DNA of 21,614 nucleotides, taken from the NCBI GenBank assembly GCA_037189665.1, contig JBBCIV010000110.1, forward strand, positions 1 to 21,614, given 5' to 3'. The notes beneath the pieces were generated by a model. It worked only from the letters and a program-made list of their open reading frames with translations, did no database searches and was not told the DNA's origin. A program made the position numbers and the translations under genes. This document shows, piece by piece, positions 21,501 through 21,614 of the stretch (positions are counted from its first letter, which is position 1; each line of letters begins with the position of its first letter). Source of the stretch: BPJO01 sp037189665. GTDB taxonomy: Bacteria > Planctomycetota > Phycisphaerae > Tepidisphaerales > Tepidisphaeraceae.

Positions 21501-21614
21501 ATGCGGCGGGCGCGCGCGTCCCTCGCCCGACGCGGGATGCGCGCGCACTCGTGTCGCGCCCCTCCCCTTTTTTGGCGGGCGGCCTTCATCAAGCCTCAAG
21601 GCGCGCCTTCGCCG

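Overview
The window is high-GC bacterial DNA with the look of a planctomycete, probably Phycisphaerae-like. This lineage call is an inference, based on a Gram-negative flagellar locus (rod, P-ring and L-ring genes) combined with fliW-csrA, on sigma-54 type promoters, on a member of the repetitive 'EANRRNARxSTGPRT...ALxHGLRA' protein family, and on many small intergenic inverted and tandem repeats. No rRNA, tRNA, CRISPR array or transposase was seen.

Layout. 1-250: C-terminal end of a beta-class DNA methyltransferase. 255-2423 (minus): a P1B-4 type metal-exporting ATPase, convergent with it. 2617-15457 (plus): a 13-kb flagellar block in three transcription units, each with a -24/-12 promoter of identical spacing. 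Unit 1 is a 70-aa unknown gene, flgF, flgG, flgA, flgH, flgI and a strong intrinsic terminator. Unit 2 is a rod-binding protein (FlgJ-type), flgN-like, flgK, flgL. Unit 3 is a 414-nt structured leader, fliW, csrA and then flagellin, closed by a terminator shared with the convergent gene. 15475-18516 (minus): lipoprotein, degenerate GHMP (galactokinase/arabinokinase-like) protein, inositol-monophosphatase-family protein. 18673-19665 (minus): UbiA prenyltransferase, divergent from ribH (19775-20257). 20258-21614: repeats and one minus-strand gene of a repetitive family.

The standout is post-transcriptional. The region between flgL and fliW, directly downstream of a perfect sigma-54 promoter, folds on paper into a string of at least ten short stem-loops with GGA in the apical loop, plus one more that holds the fliW ribosome binding site. 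This is the architecture of CsrB/RsmZ RNAs that sequester CsrA, here placed in cis upstream of fliW-csrA. The same kind of hairpin (often an exact ANGGAN hexaloop on a 5-6 bp perfect stem) covers the ribosome binding site of the first gene of unit 1, of fliW, and of flagellin, with a second one in the flagellin leader and one in the csrA leader. I infer a CsrA regulon over the whole flagellar locus with two CsrA antagonists side by side: the protein FliW and an RNA sponge-like leader. All structures were found by eye; none has been folded by software or tested.
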